DNA of 64,000 nucleotides from Nitrospira sp. SG-bin1 (GCA_002083365.1 LVWS01000043.1:62001-126000), one strand, 5' to 3'. Positions 1 through 8,810 are shown, numbered from the stretch's first letter. Notes: generated by a model from the sequence alone, not told the origin. Made by a program: numbers and translations.

Positions 1-158
1 TGCTTCGAATCGTACGCATCAGACGGCGCCTCCCTGAGTACGTTAAGGAGAGGAGATGCTGTGTCATCTCGGTCTTGTGCCGGCTGAGACGTATACGTAA
101 GTTAATGGGTGGAGAGCATGATGCGTGCGAGAGTCAACTGAGTGGCTCAAGCAAGAGG

Positions 159-1163
159 ATGGTGACCGTGAATCCGCAAGCAACCGGGTGCTCCATTCCT
201 TGTAACCTCTGCGGTGGTACTGAGATCTCGATTCTTTCAAACAGGAGCCGAAGCGGGAAGCCGTTGCGGACCGTCATTTGTCGGGCCTGCGGGCTTGTAT
301 GGTCGGATCCGCGCCCTCATGACGCCCGGCAGTTTTACGAAGAGGAATATCGCCTCTCCTATAAGCACACCTACAGCCCAAAACCCAAGCATGTTCTGCG
401 CGCAGGCCATGTGGCCTTGTCACGATTTGAAAAGATCGAACGGCTGCTCCTGAATCGGAAAGCCGTGCTCGATGTCGGCACTGGCGGAGGGGAGTTCGCC
501 TATCTGCTTCAATCGCTCGGACATCGTGTGTGTGGGATTGAACCCAATAGGGGTTATGCCGACTATTCCATACGGGAATATGGGCTCACGGTTCAAGTTG
601 GGTTCGTGCAAGACGCGACATTCCCTCTCGACTCGTTCGATGTGGTGACGATCTGGCATGTCCTCGAACATACGGAGGATCCTGGTTCCATTCTGGCGCT
701 GCTCCGTTCCTGGCTGAAGCCGGACGGCACGCTTGTCGTAGAAGTGCCGAATGTCGAGGCCACTTGCCAGTCTCCTCGCAGTACGTTCCATGAAGCGCAT
801 CTCTATAACTTCAATGTCGTGTCCCTTCGAAGGTTGGCCAAAAAACACGGGTTGTTCGAGGCCCGGCACTTGATCTCCCGCGACGGTGGAAACATCACGA
901 TGTTCTTCACGCGCACCGCACCGCTGATCGCGGATCAGTTCGAAGCCGTTATTCCGGGTAACTATGAGTGGGTGTCGAGGATCGTGCGTCAGCACGGCAA
1001 TGTGCGACACCATCTGACGCCGCTGCCTTACCTGCGGATGTGGCAGCGCCTCTGCCGGTCTTTGCGAGAGCGTCGCCAAACAGCCGACGCGAGGAGCGGG
1101 AAGGCGCTGCTCGACGGGCTTTATTCGGCACAATCGCGCGACCGCTCGACGGAATGTGGATGA
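159..1163 (+). CDS. SAM-dependent methyltransferase with N-terminal zinc ribbon
   Basis: Predicted class I methyltransferase using S-adenosylmethionine; the acceptor is unknown but is probably a sugar or other cell-surface precursor given the neighbours. Two cysteine pairs (CNLC near residue 15, CRAC near residue 41) form the zinc-ribbon-like N-terminus common in this group. The SAM-binding loop VLDVGTGGGEF is near residues 103-113, followed by IWHVLEHTEDP. The reading frame is open from base 3, so the start is uncertain: AAGAGG at 153-158 favours ATG 159 or GTG 168, while TTG 75 and ATG 105 are upstream options without a clear ribosome site. It sits about 70 bases before two heptosyltransferase genes, consistent with one lipopolysaccharide operon. 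The fold is secure, the substrate is not. Confidence 0.8.
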   Translation: MVTVNPQATGCSIPCNLCGGTEISILSNRSRSGKPLRTVICRACGLVWSDPRPHDARQFYEEEYRLSYKHTYSPKPKHVLRAGHVALSRFEKIERLLLNRKAVLDVGTGGGEFAYLLQSLGHRVCGIEPNRGYADYSIREYGLTVQVGFVQDATFPLDSFDVVTIWHVLEHTEDPGSILALLRSWLKPDGTLVVEVPNVEATCQSPRSTFHEAHLYNFNVVSLRRLAKKHGLFEARHLISRDGGNITMFFTRTAPLIADQFEAVIPGNYEWVSRIVRQHGNVRHHLTPLPYLRMWQRLCRSLRERRQTADARSGKALLDGLYSAQSRDRSTECG

Positions 1164-1233
1164 GCGGAATATGCAAGCATGATCACACCTGTTCTTACTT
1201 GGTCCTTCGGTGAGGTCGCACCAGGGTGTAACT

Positions 1234-2298
1234 GTGAACTGCGTCGCTAAGCGCTTCTCAGCGGTTGTGAAGAGTGCCCGCATTCTTTTGATCAAGCCCA
1301 GTTCTCTCGGCGATATCGTCCATGCGTTGCCCGTTGTGTCGGCAATCAAAACACAATGGCCGGGATCGCATATGACCTGGCTGGTGAAACGACAGTGGAC
1401 TGATTTGGTCGAACGGGCCGAGGGGGTGGACCGTGTGTGGCCGGTGGAGATGACGGTGAGGAGCTGGATCAAAGAAAGTTTGGCGCTGCGGGCAGAACGG
1501 TTTGATCTCGCCATCGATTTGCAAGGGTTGTTTCGCAGTGGTGTCTTGGCGCGTGTGAGCGGCGCACCGACACGTATTGGATTCGCGAACGGCAGAGAGG
1601 GGAGTCCATGGTTCTATACTCGTCGCGTACCGGTTCTCAGCCCCGATATCCATGCCGTTGACAGATATCTTTCGGTTGTCTCGGCGTTGGGAGCGTCTCT
1701 GCCTGCCAAACCGCGATTTGGATTCAGGTTGCTGGAGGAAGACATGGCGTCGGTTCGAGCGCTCTGTGGGCACAGGGGCTTCTCGGTGGACCGGCCATGG
1801 ATCGCCATGAATATCGGGGCGCGATGGCAGACCAAGCGTTGGCCGCTGACCTCTTTCGCAGCCGTGGTGGATCGGTTGTATGAGGCGCATCGTGATCCGG
1901 TCGTTATAATAGGAGGTCCGGAGGAGCGTATCTACTCGGAGCGATTGAGGGCCCTGACGGACCATCCGTTCATCGACCTGTGCGGTGAAATTCCATTGGG
2001 CTGTTTGCCGGCATTGCTGTCGAAAGCGACCGCCATGATCACGAACGATTCCGGCCCAATGCATATCGCCGCGGGGCTTGGTGTGCCGGTCGTGGCGATG
2101 TTCGGACCCACGAGTGCGGCTCGAACCGGACCGTATGGGGATGGTCATCAGGTGCTGACCGGTGGAGTTCCCTGTAGCCCTTGTTTCAATCGTGTCTGCC
2201 GACATGATCCAGAGTTGGAATGTCTTCATCTCATTCAGCCGACTCACGTGGTTGAGCTGATACGATCGCTGACCGCGACTCACGCCCCATGTCGATGA
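1234..2298 (+). CDS. Glycosyltransferase family 9 (heptosyltransferase, WaaC-like)
   Basis: Predicted to transfer a heptose or related sugar to the lipid A core at the cytoplasmic face of the inner membrane. The GT9 signature is clear: ILLIKPSSLGDIVHALP at the N-terminus (nucleotide-binding loop), MNIGARWQTKRWP in the middle, and TNDSGPMHIAAGLGVP followed by MFGPT in the C-terminal Rossmann half. The C-terminal cysteine cluster (CSPCFNRVC, then C near ELECL) is usual for this family. GTG 1234 is chosen because AGGG at 1223-1226 lies 7 bases upstream; GTG 1210 would add eight residues. The 3' end overlaps the next GT9 gene by 10 bases, so the two are probably translated together. The exact acceptor cannot be told from sequence. 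Confidence 0.85.
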   Translation: MNCVAKRFSAVVKSARILLIKPSSLGDIVHALPVVSAIKTQWPGSHMTWLVKRQWTDLVERAEGVDRVWPVEMTVRSWIKESLALRAERFDLAIDLQGLFRSGVLARVSGAPTRIGFANGREGSPWFYTRRVPVLSPDIHAVDRYLSVVSALGASLPAKPRFGFRLLEEDMASVRALCGHRGFSVDRPWIAMNIGARWQTKRWPLTSFAAVVDRLYEAHRDPVVIIGGPEERIYSERLRALTDHPFIDLCGEIPLGCLPALLSKATAMITNDSGPMHIAAGLGVPVVAMFGPTSAARTGPYGDGHQVLTGGVPCSPCFNRVCRHDPELECLHLIQPTHVVELIRSLTATHAPCR

Positions 2299-3320
2299 AC
2301 GTCCTGATCGTTCGCCCGGACGGCATCGGTGACGTCCTGCTCTCGCTTCCTGTGGCGACGCAACTGAAGCGTCTTATGCCTGGGGTGGCGGTTGGGTTTC
2401 TCACCAGTCCTACGGTTGCGCCCCTTCTCGATCACCATCCCGACGTGGATTATGTACGAACCATTCGCTTCACGGATTCATTGAAGGAACTCCGTCGCGC
2501 CTTTTCAGACGGAGTCGAGGCGACGATTTTTCTGAAACCGTTTCGCCGTCTCATGTGGGCCGCATGGGTGACCGGCGTACCGATTCGAGTCGCCACTGGT
2601 TACCGGTGGTATAGCCTGTTGGCCAATCGCCTTGTCTACGAACATCGCAGCGAATTTCTCAAACATGAATCCGAGTACAACGTTGAAATGCTAAAAGGAT
2701 TGGGCTTGCGTCCGCAGCCTGTGATCCCGCCGGGGCTCACCCTGACCGAAGTCGAACGGGCCGTTGGAGCATCCCGCTGGTCGGGATTGCCGAGTCCTCG
2801 TATCGTGGTGCATCCGGGAGGAATTTCGGCGCGCCGGTGGCGGTTGGAACATTACCGCGATCTCGTCACGAAGTTGGCATCCAGAGGATATGGCGTTGTG
2901 CTGACAGGCAACGATCAGGAGCGGGGAGAGTTTGAACATGTTCTCCGGCGGTCTACGGCGCTTCCTTCAGGGGTAGTGGATCTTATGGGTCAGCTGTTGC
3001 TGCGAGACCTGATGTCGGTGATCGCCAATGCCCACGTCGTCGTCTCGGGAGCGACGGGACCGGCTCACCTGGCGGCGGCCTTGGGTATTCCCGCGGTCAC
3101 CATGTTTGACCCTCGGCGAAACAATCTACCGGTGAGATGGAAGCCGCTAGGGACCGGAGTCCTGCTTCGACCAGATGTTCCCACGTGCGACAAGTGTATC
3201 GGGGAGGTCTGCCCCTATTGGGATTGTCTTGATCGATTGACTGTTGCAAAGGTCACGTCCGCCATCGCCAAGGTGTCAGAGTCGTCCCCTCAATCAGCGC
3301 TCACCGTGCTTCATCTGTAA
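2289..3320 (+). CDS. Glycosyltransferase family 9 (heptosyltransferase-like)
   Basis: Second GT9 enzyme of the locus, 343 residues, the usual length. MNVLIVRPDGIGDVLLSLP at the start and VVSGATGPAHLAAALGIP near residue 260 are the two family-defining regions. The C-terminus has CDKCIGEVC and a later Cys, the normal GT9 cysteine pattern. It overlaps the upstream GT9 by 10 bases; ATG 2289 or ATG 2295 could both serve as start. A typical inner-core pair of successive heptosyltransferases is the simplest reading. The middle of the protein (FLKPFRRLMWAAWVTGVP) is less conserved against the upstream copy, so the two are not recent duplicates. Substrate assignment is inference. Confidence 0.83.
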   Translation: MSMNVLIVRPDGIGDVLLSLPVATQLKRLMPGVAVGFLTSPTVAPLLDHHPDVDYVRTIRFTDSLKELRRAFSDGVEATIFLKPFRRLMWAAWVTGVPIRVATGYRWYSLLANRLVYEHRSEFLKHESEYNVEMLKGLGLRPQPVIPPGLTLTEVERAVGASRWSGLPSPRIVVHPGGISARRWRLEHYRDLVTKLASRGYGVVLTGNDQERGEFEHVLRRSTALPSGVVDLMGQLLLRDLMSVIANAHVVVSGATGPAHLAAALGIPAVTMFDPRRNNLPVRWKPLGTGVLLRPDVPTCDKCIGEVCPYWDCLDRLTVAKVTSAIAKVSESSPQSALTVLHL

Positions 3321-3365
3321 GACGGCCGACCGTTCGGGTGAAACGTTGCATTCTGTATGTCGCTC

Positions 3366-3397
3366 TTGACTCAAATACGCTTCTGTGTTCATATCCT
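3366..3397 (+). promoter_or_regulatory. Possible sigma-70 promoter of the EPS regulator gene
   Basis: TTGACT at 3366-3371 is a five-of-six match to the -35 element. CATATC (3390-3395, spacer 18) or TATCCT (3392-3397, spacer 20) could be the -10. It sits 28 bases before ATG 3425, which supports starting the regulator there instead of at the longer upstream GTG 3338. Spacing is not ideal, so this is tentative. Confidence 0.3.
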
Positions 3398-3424
3398 GAA
3401 CGTCGGACTCATCACTCTAACTAT

Positions 3425-4012
3425 ATGAATCTCCAAGGGCAACGAGATCTTCTCCTGCTGACCGAAGTTGAGCGGGACGGTGCGGTCACACAGCGGTCTC
3501 TCGCGACAAAGTTAGGAGTTGCTCTGGGTCTCACCAATCTCTATCTTAAGCGATTGGCACGGAAGGGCTACATTAAGATCACCACGATTCCCTCGCACCG
3601 CGTCCGATATTTACTGACTCCCCAAGGATTCGCTGAAAAATCCAGGCTGACCTATCTCTATATGGAGTATTCCTTATCACATTATCGTGATATGCGTGCG
3701 CGGCTACGACAAGCATTGTCCCACGCGGCTCACCATGGATCGAAACGAGTCGTCATCTATGGAACCGGTGAACTTGCGGAAATGGCCTATCTTTCGCTTC
3801 GCGAAATGCAGATAACCTTGGTTGGATTCGTAGATGATACGCAGCCGGAGTCATTCTTATCTTATCCGGTCTGGCCTCTGGAAGCGTTAAGCGGATGGGA
3901 GTTCGATACGGTGCTGCTGGCGAATATTGAACAGACGGCGCAGCATCGAAAAAAGTTGGGACAGTATCACGTCCCAGACCAAAAGATTTTAACGCTGGGC
4001 CTGCCGGTCTAA
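3425..4012 (+). CDS. MarR-type EPS-associated regulator with C-terminal Rossmann-like domain
   Basis: Residues 1-80 form a winged helix-turn-helix (VTQRSLATKLGVALGLTN recognition region, wing near HRVRYLLTPQGF) like the MarR-family regulators found at exopolysaccharide loci. After a helical linker, residues 108-195 look like a nucleotide-binding Rossmann fold: VVIYGTGELAEMAYLSL, then LVGFVDD, resembling the N-terminal part of sugar acyltransferases of the PglD type. ATG 3425 gives 195 residues; the frame could extend to GTG 3338, but that stretch is not conserved-looking and contains a promoter-like element. It directly precedes a NusG paralogue, a common regulator pair in polysaccharide clusters. 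The HTH part is confident; that the second domain senses a nucleotide sugar or cofactor is my inference. Confidence 0.75.
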   Translation: MNLQGQRDLLLLTEVERDGAVTQRSLATKLGVALGLTNLYLKRLARKGYIKITTIPSHRVRYLLTPQGFAEKSRLTYLYMEYSLSHYRDMRARLRQALSHAAHHGSKRVVIYGTGELAEMAYLSLREMQITLVGFVDDTQPESFLSYPVWPLEALSGWEFDTVLLANIEQTAQHRKKLGQYHVPDQKILTLGLPV

Positions 4013-4100
4013 GCGTTAAAGAATGGTTCGTTTTTCTGTTCACTGTAAGTGAGAAGGCGAAGCTGTGTCGAAAAGGGTCTGTCTGGTTGAAGAGCTCTAG

Positions 4101-4124
4101 CTTGTCTATCTGTGAACAGACAAG
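4101..4124 (+). promoter_or_regulatory. Inverted repeat in leader of the NusG-paralogue gene
   Basis: CTTGTCT (4101-4107) and AGACAAG (4118-4124) are perfect complements around a 10-base loop. Inside it TCTG (4109-4112) and CAGA (4117-4120) can pair as a competing hairpin with a TGAA loop. It lies in the untranslated stretch 4013-4184 before the specialised NusG gene. No poly-T follows, so it is not a standard terminator. Elements of this kind are where RfaH/LoaP-type factors are recruited, but that role is inferred. Confidence 0.4.
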
Positions 4125-4184
4125 GAATGCAGAGGAGGAAGACCAGAGAGTCGAAACAGGCCGGACACACACGAGATAGATCCA

Positions 4185-4688
4185 ATGGATCGGACAGACA
4201 ATCTCCATTGGTACGCCCTTCGTACCAAATCCCGCCACGAAAAACTGGTGCGAGATCAGTTGGACAAGCAGGGAATCGAACCATTGCTTCCCACGATCAA
4301 ACGGTTGAGTCAATGGAAGGACAGGAAAAAGGAAATCGAAGTTCCGCTGTTCTCGGGGTATTGTTTCGTGCGATTCTCCCAGCACGAAAAAACTCCCGTA
4401 CAAAAGATCGTGGGTGTCGTCGAAATCGTCGGGAGCGGAAGTCGGCCCGAACCGATCCCCGAAGAGGAAATCAACGGCCTGCGCCGCCTCATGACCAGCG
4501 TTCTTCCCTATGATCCCCATCCTTATCTTCATGAAGGGATGAAGGTGGAAGTTGTTCGAGGGCCATTGCAGGGAGCACACGGGATTCTCTTGCGGAAGGA
4601 TAAGCGATATCGACTCGTGATCGGGGTTCGTGTGATCCAGCAGGCGGCGGTGGTAGAAATAGATGTGAATGATGTGGTGCCGGCGTGA
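4185..4688 (+). CDS. Specialised NusG paralogue (RfaH/UpxY/LoaP-type antiterminator)
   Basis: Transcription elongation factor that binds RNA polymerase and promotes read-through of long polysaccharide operons. The NGN domain covers about residues 8-108 (HWYALRTKSRHEKLVRDQL, then PLFSGYCFVRF). A C-terminal KOW motif is at residues 118-135 (GMKVEVVRGPLQGAHGIL). At 167 residues it matches the family and is shorter than many general NusG proteins. ATG 4185 is the first possible start after an in-frame TAG. Its place behind the EPS regulator and ahead of about 45 kb of co-directional sugar genes argues for a locus-specific role and not the housekeeping nusG, which normally sits beside ribosomal protein genes. 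Confident on family, inferred on target. Confidence 0.88.
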   Translation: MDRTDNLHWYALRTKSRHEKLVRDQLDKQGIEPLLPTIKRLSQWKDRKKEIEVPLFSGYCFVRFSQHEKTPVQKIVGVVEIVGSGSRPEPIPEEEINGLRRLMTSVLPYDPHPYLHEGMKVEVVRGPLQGAHGILLRKDKRYRLVIGVRVIQQAAVVEIDVNDVVPA

Positions 4689-4810
4689 AAAGTCTGTTGT
4701 AGAACCAGACGATTTCCTCTTTTGCGATGAAGTGACCGATCTCCTTCTTCGGCGGGAAGACAGCGGCTGGCTTAGCCAATCTTGTAGAGCATGGGGTTGA
4801 GGCTATCTGC

Positions 4811-5287
4811 ATGAACACGTCCAAGATTTACTCGATGTACGGGAACACGGTAGTCGAGGGGATGCGGGTACGAGTCGGAGTCGGAGTGGTCGTCCGAGGA
4901 CCAGGAGAAACCTTGCTCTTGGAAAAACGTCGTGATTGCGGGTGGTGGGGATTGCCAGGAGGAAAGGTGGAGCCCGGAGAATCGCTCGTTGATGCGGCAG
5001 TACGAGAGGTGTTGGAGGAAACCGGCCTTACCGTGGAGGTGACGCATCTGATCGGCGTGTATTCCGATCCTGATGGTCGTATCGTGACGTACCCTGATAA
5101 TGGGGATGTCGTTCAGTTGATCGATGCTGTCGTTGGGGCGAAAGTGTTGTCCGGGTGCATCACATGTAGTGATGAAAGCGAAGAAGTACGATTCTTCAGT
5201 CCGTCCCAATTACCTGAACAGATAGTGCCTCCGGCGCGGCAACCTCTTGCCGATGCATTGGAGGGGCGATGCGGAGTCCTCCGCTAG
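4811..5287 (+). CDS. Nudix hydrolase
   Basis: Hydrolyses a nucleoside diphosphate linked to another moiety; candidates here are nucleotide sugars or oxidised nucleotides. The full Nudix box GX5EX7REXXEEXGX is present at about residues 50-72 (GGKVEPGES, then REVLEETGL), with the metal-binding glutamates intact. The protein is 158 residues, normal for ADP-ribose/ADP-glucose type members. About 120 bases without a gene separate it from the NusG paralogue, and it ends 9 bases before the flippase gene, so it is probably co-transcribed with it. Which substrate it uses cannot be read from the sequence. Confidence 0.88.
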   Translation: MNTSKIYSMYGNTVVEGMRVRVGVGVVVRGPGETLLLEKRRDCGWWGLPGGKVEPGESLVDAAVREVLEETGLTVEVTHLIGVYSDPDGRIVTYPDNGDVVQLIDAVVGAKVLSGCITCSDESEEVRFFSPSQLPEQIVPPARQPLADALEGRCGVLR

Positions 5288-5296
5288 GATGAGTTC

Positions 5297-6808
5297 GTGG
5301 TAACACCATTCCGCGACATCATGGTGCTTAGTCTTGGGCGAGGTCTCCAAGTCCTCGCGGGGCTTATTGCCATCAAAACCGCGACGACGGTGTTGTCACC
5401 CGGCGAAGTCGGGAGCATGAATCAACTGATGAGTCTTGCCATTCTCGGGACATCGGCCTTGTTAATGCCCATGACGGCCTATATTGGCCGTGGATGTCTC
5501 GAGTGGATGGACGCCGGCATCCTCAGTCGACGGTTGATTTCCTATCTATTCGTGATCGTGTCTGTTGCTCTGGCATGTGGTTCGGCAGTCTGGGCGATTC
5601 AGGCTCAGTTCGCAGTGGTTTCAGGAATGGCTCCGGCTTGGGCTGCAGGACTAGTCGTACTGTATACCATTGGTTTTGCGCTTCATACGATGGGGAGCTC
5701 AGGGCTGAATCTCATCGGCCATCGATTTCTCTACATCTTGTTCATGAATGTTGCCGCGTGGGGAGGCCTACTGTTGGCACTCTGGTGGTCGAAACAGGAA
5801 GCTAGTCCTGAGATCTGGTTGTTCGGAATCTTCTGCGGGTTTCTGCTTTCGTCCCTTTCTTATGTGATTTTAGATCGGTATGCCAGAGCGATTGTATCGA
5901 TAGGTGCCTCTCACCCGCCGGAGGTACTCCCGTTCGATTGGCGCACGGTCGTCCTGTTTGTGGGGCCGCAGGCCATGGCGTTCTTATTTTTTTGGATCCA
6001 GACACAAAGCTATCGGTTTGTGCTCAGTTGGGTTGCTGACATCACGACCGTGGGGTTGTTTGCAGCCGGGTACATGATCTGCTCGGTACCCATGCAGACG
6101 TTTGAAAGTCTATTCAACGAATTTTATAGTCCGACGTTATTTCGAGCACTCAAAGGTCAAGACCGGGAAGGGATGGCTCGAGCGTGGAACGATTATGCGG
6201 CAGCCTACATTCCCGCCGTCATGCTGTTTGGCGCATTCTTGATAGGGAATGCAACCTTCATGGTGAAGCTCCTCTTGGGAGAACAATTCCAAGCGATCGC
6301 CTCGATTCTCATATGGCCTGCATTGACCGAGACGTTTCGAGCCATCTCCTCGACGCTCCATCATCTTGGGTTGGCGAAGGTCGACATGACGGTGAACGTT
6401 CTGCCCGTCGTGCTCGGCGCGTTGGTCGCGCCCGCGCTCGTCTATCTTCTGGCTTCCTACGAGCCTCTGCTGGGTACGGCACTGGCGCTTCTAGCGGCTG
6501 CGGTGGTGGTATTTGCCGCCGTCATTCCCATCAGTTGCCGTGCTCTGCCGGTCGCATGGCCGGTTCGGCGAATGTTGTACGCGGCAGCATTAGCCGTTCC
6601 GTTGTGTTTGTTGGGACGCGCGATGGGTATCGGATTTGGGGAGTTATCCGACGGCAAAGCCATGGCGGCGCTGGCCATCTCCGGACTTGCCATGGTGCTT
6701 CTGCAGTATGCCATGGCGAGAGAATGGATCCGTCACGTTCCCGGGATAGGTAGAGCTTATGAAGAGACTCGAACTTGCCCTGAATACGGTGCTGGGTCTC
6801 AACAGTGA
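5297..6808 (+). CDS. Polysaccharide flippase, Wzx-like (MOP superfamily)
   Basis: Integral membrane protein of 503 residues with about twelve or more hydrophobic segments and short loops, as in Wzx-type lipid-linked oligosaccharide flippases. The N-terminal LSLGRGLQVLAGLIAIKTA and the polar KPYxx-free hydrophobic pattern fit the MOP superfamily; there is no other domain. Starts at GTG 5297 just after the Nudix gene. It would turn undecaprenyl-linked repeat units to the periplasmic face for polymerisation or ligation. An ABC exporter (16669-18822) in the same locus offers a second export route, so either two glycans are made or one system is specialised. The family assignment rests on topology and context more than on a single motif. 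Confidence 0.72.
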   Translation: MVTPFRDIMVLSLGRGLQVLAGLIAIKTATTVLSPGEVGSMNQLMSLAILGTSALLMPMTAYIGRGCLEWMDAGILSRRLISYLFVIVSVALACGSAVWAIQAQFAVVSGMAPAWAAGLVVLYTIGFALHTMGSSGLNLIGHRFLYILFMNVAAWGGLLLALWWSKQEASPEIWLFGIFCGFLLSSLSYVILDRYARAIVSIGASHPPEVLPFDWRTVVLFVGPQAMAFLFFWIQTQSYRFVLSWVADITTVGLFAAGYMICSVPMQTFESLFNEFYSPTLFRALKGQDREGMARAWNDYAAAYIPAVMLFGAFLIGNATFMVKLLLGEQFQAIASILIWPALTETFRAISSTLHHLGLAKVDMTVNVLPVVLGALVAPALVYLLASYEPLLGTALALLAAAVVVFAAVIPISCRALPVAWPVRRMLYAAALAVPLCLLGRAMGIGFGELSDGKAMAALAISGLAMVLLQYAMAREWIRHVPGIGRAYEETRTCPEYGAGSQQ

Positions 6809-6861
6809 ATGATTGTTTACGAGGACCTATTCCAGAACGATAAGAATACGTTCGAGTGATC

Positions 6862-7824
6862 ATGCATGCCTTGATTGGAGAGGATCTGCGAACCGTGACG
6901 CAGCCGGTGATCTCAATCGTGACGCCGTCGCTTAATCATGGCCGTTTTCTCCGGCAAACGATTGAAAGTGTCGCAGCGCAGACCTTCCGAAATTTTGAAC
7001 ATATCGTCGTCGATGGCGGATCGACAGACGAAACAGTCTCTATCCTCAAGCAGTATCCGCACGTGAGATGGGTGTCCGAAAAAGACAACCATGTTGTGGA
7101 GGCTTATCAAAAAGCTCTCGGGATGGCGAGAGGCCAATACATCATCCAGTGCTGTGTCTCAGACGGGTTTCTCGATCCAAATTGGTTCAGAAAATGCGTT
7201 GAAGTTCTGGAAAAAGATGACGAGGTGTCGCTGGTATGGGGATTTGCTCAAACCATGTCGGAGGATGGCGACCTCTTGAATGTGTCGTTCCAGGAATTCT
7301 TTAACGATCCACCGCCACAGAAGCAGGAATTTCTCGCATATTGGATGGCAAGCGGGTTCCCACTGACGGAGGGAAACTATTGCGTCAGAAGTAGTGTGAT
7401 TAAACGTTGGTTTCCGGATGAGAACTCCGAAGGATGGTTCCGCACATGCGTGCATCCTGGATTTACATACAATTTCATGACACAGGGGTATGTTCCATAC
7501 TTCATTCCGGTTGTGGCCAACTTCGGGCGGCTGCATCATGACCAGCGGAGCCAACGCCTGCAGAATGTTGAAGGTCCCGCACTGAAAGACTACCTCCGGC
7601 AGACGAAGACGTACGTTCGTCAAGTACTCAGGGGAGATGTCACTCATGTCTTTCGTAACGGACGAGGAGACATAGTGCGAACACTTGAGTCAAAGGATCG
7701 CGGCCGGCTGCGGCGTCAAATCTGGAGACACAAACTGCTTAGGTCCCACTTACTGAGACGGGATCTTTATACGATTGCAAGGGAGCTGAGCCGCCGATTT
7801 CGTCGACGATGGCGCAGTTATTGA
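6862..7824 (+). CDS. Glycosyltransferase family 2
   Basis: GT-A fold glycosyltransferase of about 320 residues. The N-terminal ISIVTPSLNHGRFLRQTIES and VDGGSTDETVSIL are the classic GT2 nucleotide-sugar binding regions; ARGQYIIQCCVSDGFLD supplies the DXD-like metal site (SDG). The C-terminus is rich in Arg and Lys (RRRWRSY at the end), probably for contact with the membrane face. GTG 6856 and ATG 6862 are both possible; ATG 6862 is preferred. It lies between the flippase and a methyltransferase gene. Donor and acceptor unknown. Confidence 0.85.
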   Translation: MHALIGEDLRTVTQPVISIVTPSLNHGRFLRQTIESVAAQTFRNFEHIVVDGGSTDETVSILKQYPHVRWVSEKDNHVVEAYQKALGMARGQYIIQCCVSDGFLDPNWFRKCVEVLEKDDEVSLVWGFAQTMSEDGDLLNVSFQEFFNDPPPQKQEFLAYWMASGFPLTEGNYCVRSSVIKRWFPDENSEGWFRTCVHPGFTYNFMTQGYVPYFIPVVANFGRLHHDQRSQRLQNVEGPALKDYLRQTKTYVRQVLRGDVTHVFRNGRGDIVRTLESKDRGRLRRQIWRHKLLRSHLLRRDLYTIARELSRRFRRRWRSY

Positions 7825-7898
7825 GCTAGTGGTTGCCAAGGTCGTGTTGCATTGTTTCTTGGAAGACGGTTTTGGTGATGTAAGTCGGTGGGAGATGT

Positions 7899-8762
7899 AT
7901 GGTAGTAATGAATAAGTTCGTAAAAGTCGACCCCTGGTTACAGGAGATTCTTGTTGACCCTCTTGATAAGAGTCCTCTAACTATAAGCGGGACATCACTT
8001 GTATCTTCTTATGGCCGCCACTATCCGATGGTGAGAGGCATTTATGATTTACGTCTGCTGACGCAGCATGTGGGAGTTGTGGGGGAGTTATGGAATGAGG
8101 GACAGAAGGAATATGAACGTTGGACGGACCAACTCGCATCTCGTGATTCCAAACAATTCTATCTTGAAGAAAAAGATGGCGTGCGGGACGTATATGAGGC
8201 GATTCCTCTTGTAGGACGATGTCTGGATATTGGAGGCCATCAAGGGCGTTTGCGAGAATATATCGCAGAGGATCAGGAATACGTTTCTATCGACCCTTAT
8301 CTGGATGTGTTTGAAGGGCTTACTTCACAAAGTAATCTCCTTGAAGTTTTCGCATCCTTAAGAAAGCCAGCGAACTTTATTTGTGCCCTAGCGGAGCATC
8401 TTCCTCTTAGGAGTGAATCATTTGATACTGCTCATATGAGATCCTGCATAGACCATTTCTACAATCCGGAGATTGCATTGCTCGAAGCCCATAGAGTGCT
8501 GAAAAGGGGAGGGCAGCTTATTGTCGGATTGTACGTGGAAGGCGGACGAATGGGCCGCTTAACGCCGAAGGAAAGGCTTAAGGAAGCGATCCGTTTCGTG
8601 CTTTCTCGAATGAATAGCCGATACAAGGATCATCACATATGGCACCCAACCTACGCTGAATTGTGTTCCCTTATTGCGGGTGTAGGGTTTCACATTGAAA
8701 AGACCTACTGGCAACGTGCTTTCGTTGATCGGGTTTGCTATATCAAGGCCGTAAAGAGTTAG
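7899..8762 (+). CDS. SAM-dependent methyltransferase with Trm112-like N-terminus
   Basis: Residues about 10-55 (LVDPLDKSPL, then YPMVRGIYDL) resemble the Trm112-like segment often fused to small-molecule methyltransferases. The SAM-binding motif I is CLDIGGHQGRLREYI and the region around AHMRSCIDHFYNPEIAL followed by HRVLKRGGQLIVGLY gives motifs II/III of a class I enzyme. GGGAG at 7890-7894 supports ATG 7899. Codon use is visibly more AT-rich than in the flanking radical SAM gene, which may indicate a separate origin. Substrate unknown; a sugar O-methylation or a lipid-linked precursor are both possible. Confidence 0.78.
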   Translation: MVVMNKFVKVDPWLQEILVDPLDKSPLTISGTSLVSSYGRHYPMVRGIYDLRLLTQHVGVVGELWNEGQKEYERWTDQLASRDSKQFYLEEKDGVRDVYEAIPLVGRCLDIGGHQGRLREYIAEDQEYVSIDPYLDVFEGLTSQSNLLEVFASLRKPANFICALAEHLPLRSESFDTAHMRSCIDHFYNPEIALLEAHRVLKRGGQLIVGLYVEGGRMGRLTPKERLKEAIRFVLSRMNSRYKDHHIWHPTYAELCSLIAGVGFHIEKTYWQRAFVDRVCYIKAVKS

Positions 8763-8810
8763 AAGGTAGTGTTCGGTGGTTAAGTTCATAGAGGTCCGGC
8801 TTTCTGACAC

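Noticed and set aside
1..87. Open reading frame 1 from the window edge to TGA at 85-87, possible end of an upstream gene
   Set aside because: Only 28 codons with no recognisable family; the same stretch is also open in the methyltransferase frame, so no call is justified.
420..1514. 364-codon antisense open frame
   Set aside because: It runs across the methyltransferase and the GT9 gene on the opposite strand, has no family features, and looks like a GC-driven shadow.
1258..2283. 341-codon antisense open frame
   Set aside because: Mirror of the first GT9 gene; no motif and composition rich in Arg/His as expected of a shadow.
4112..4513. 133-codon + frame overlapping the NusG paralogue
   Set aside because: Frame-shifted shadow of a gene with clear NGN/KOW motifs; basic low-complexity protein.
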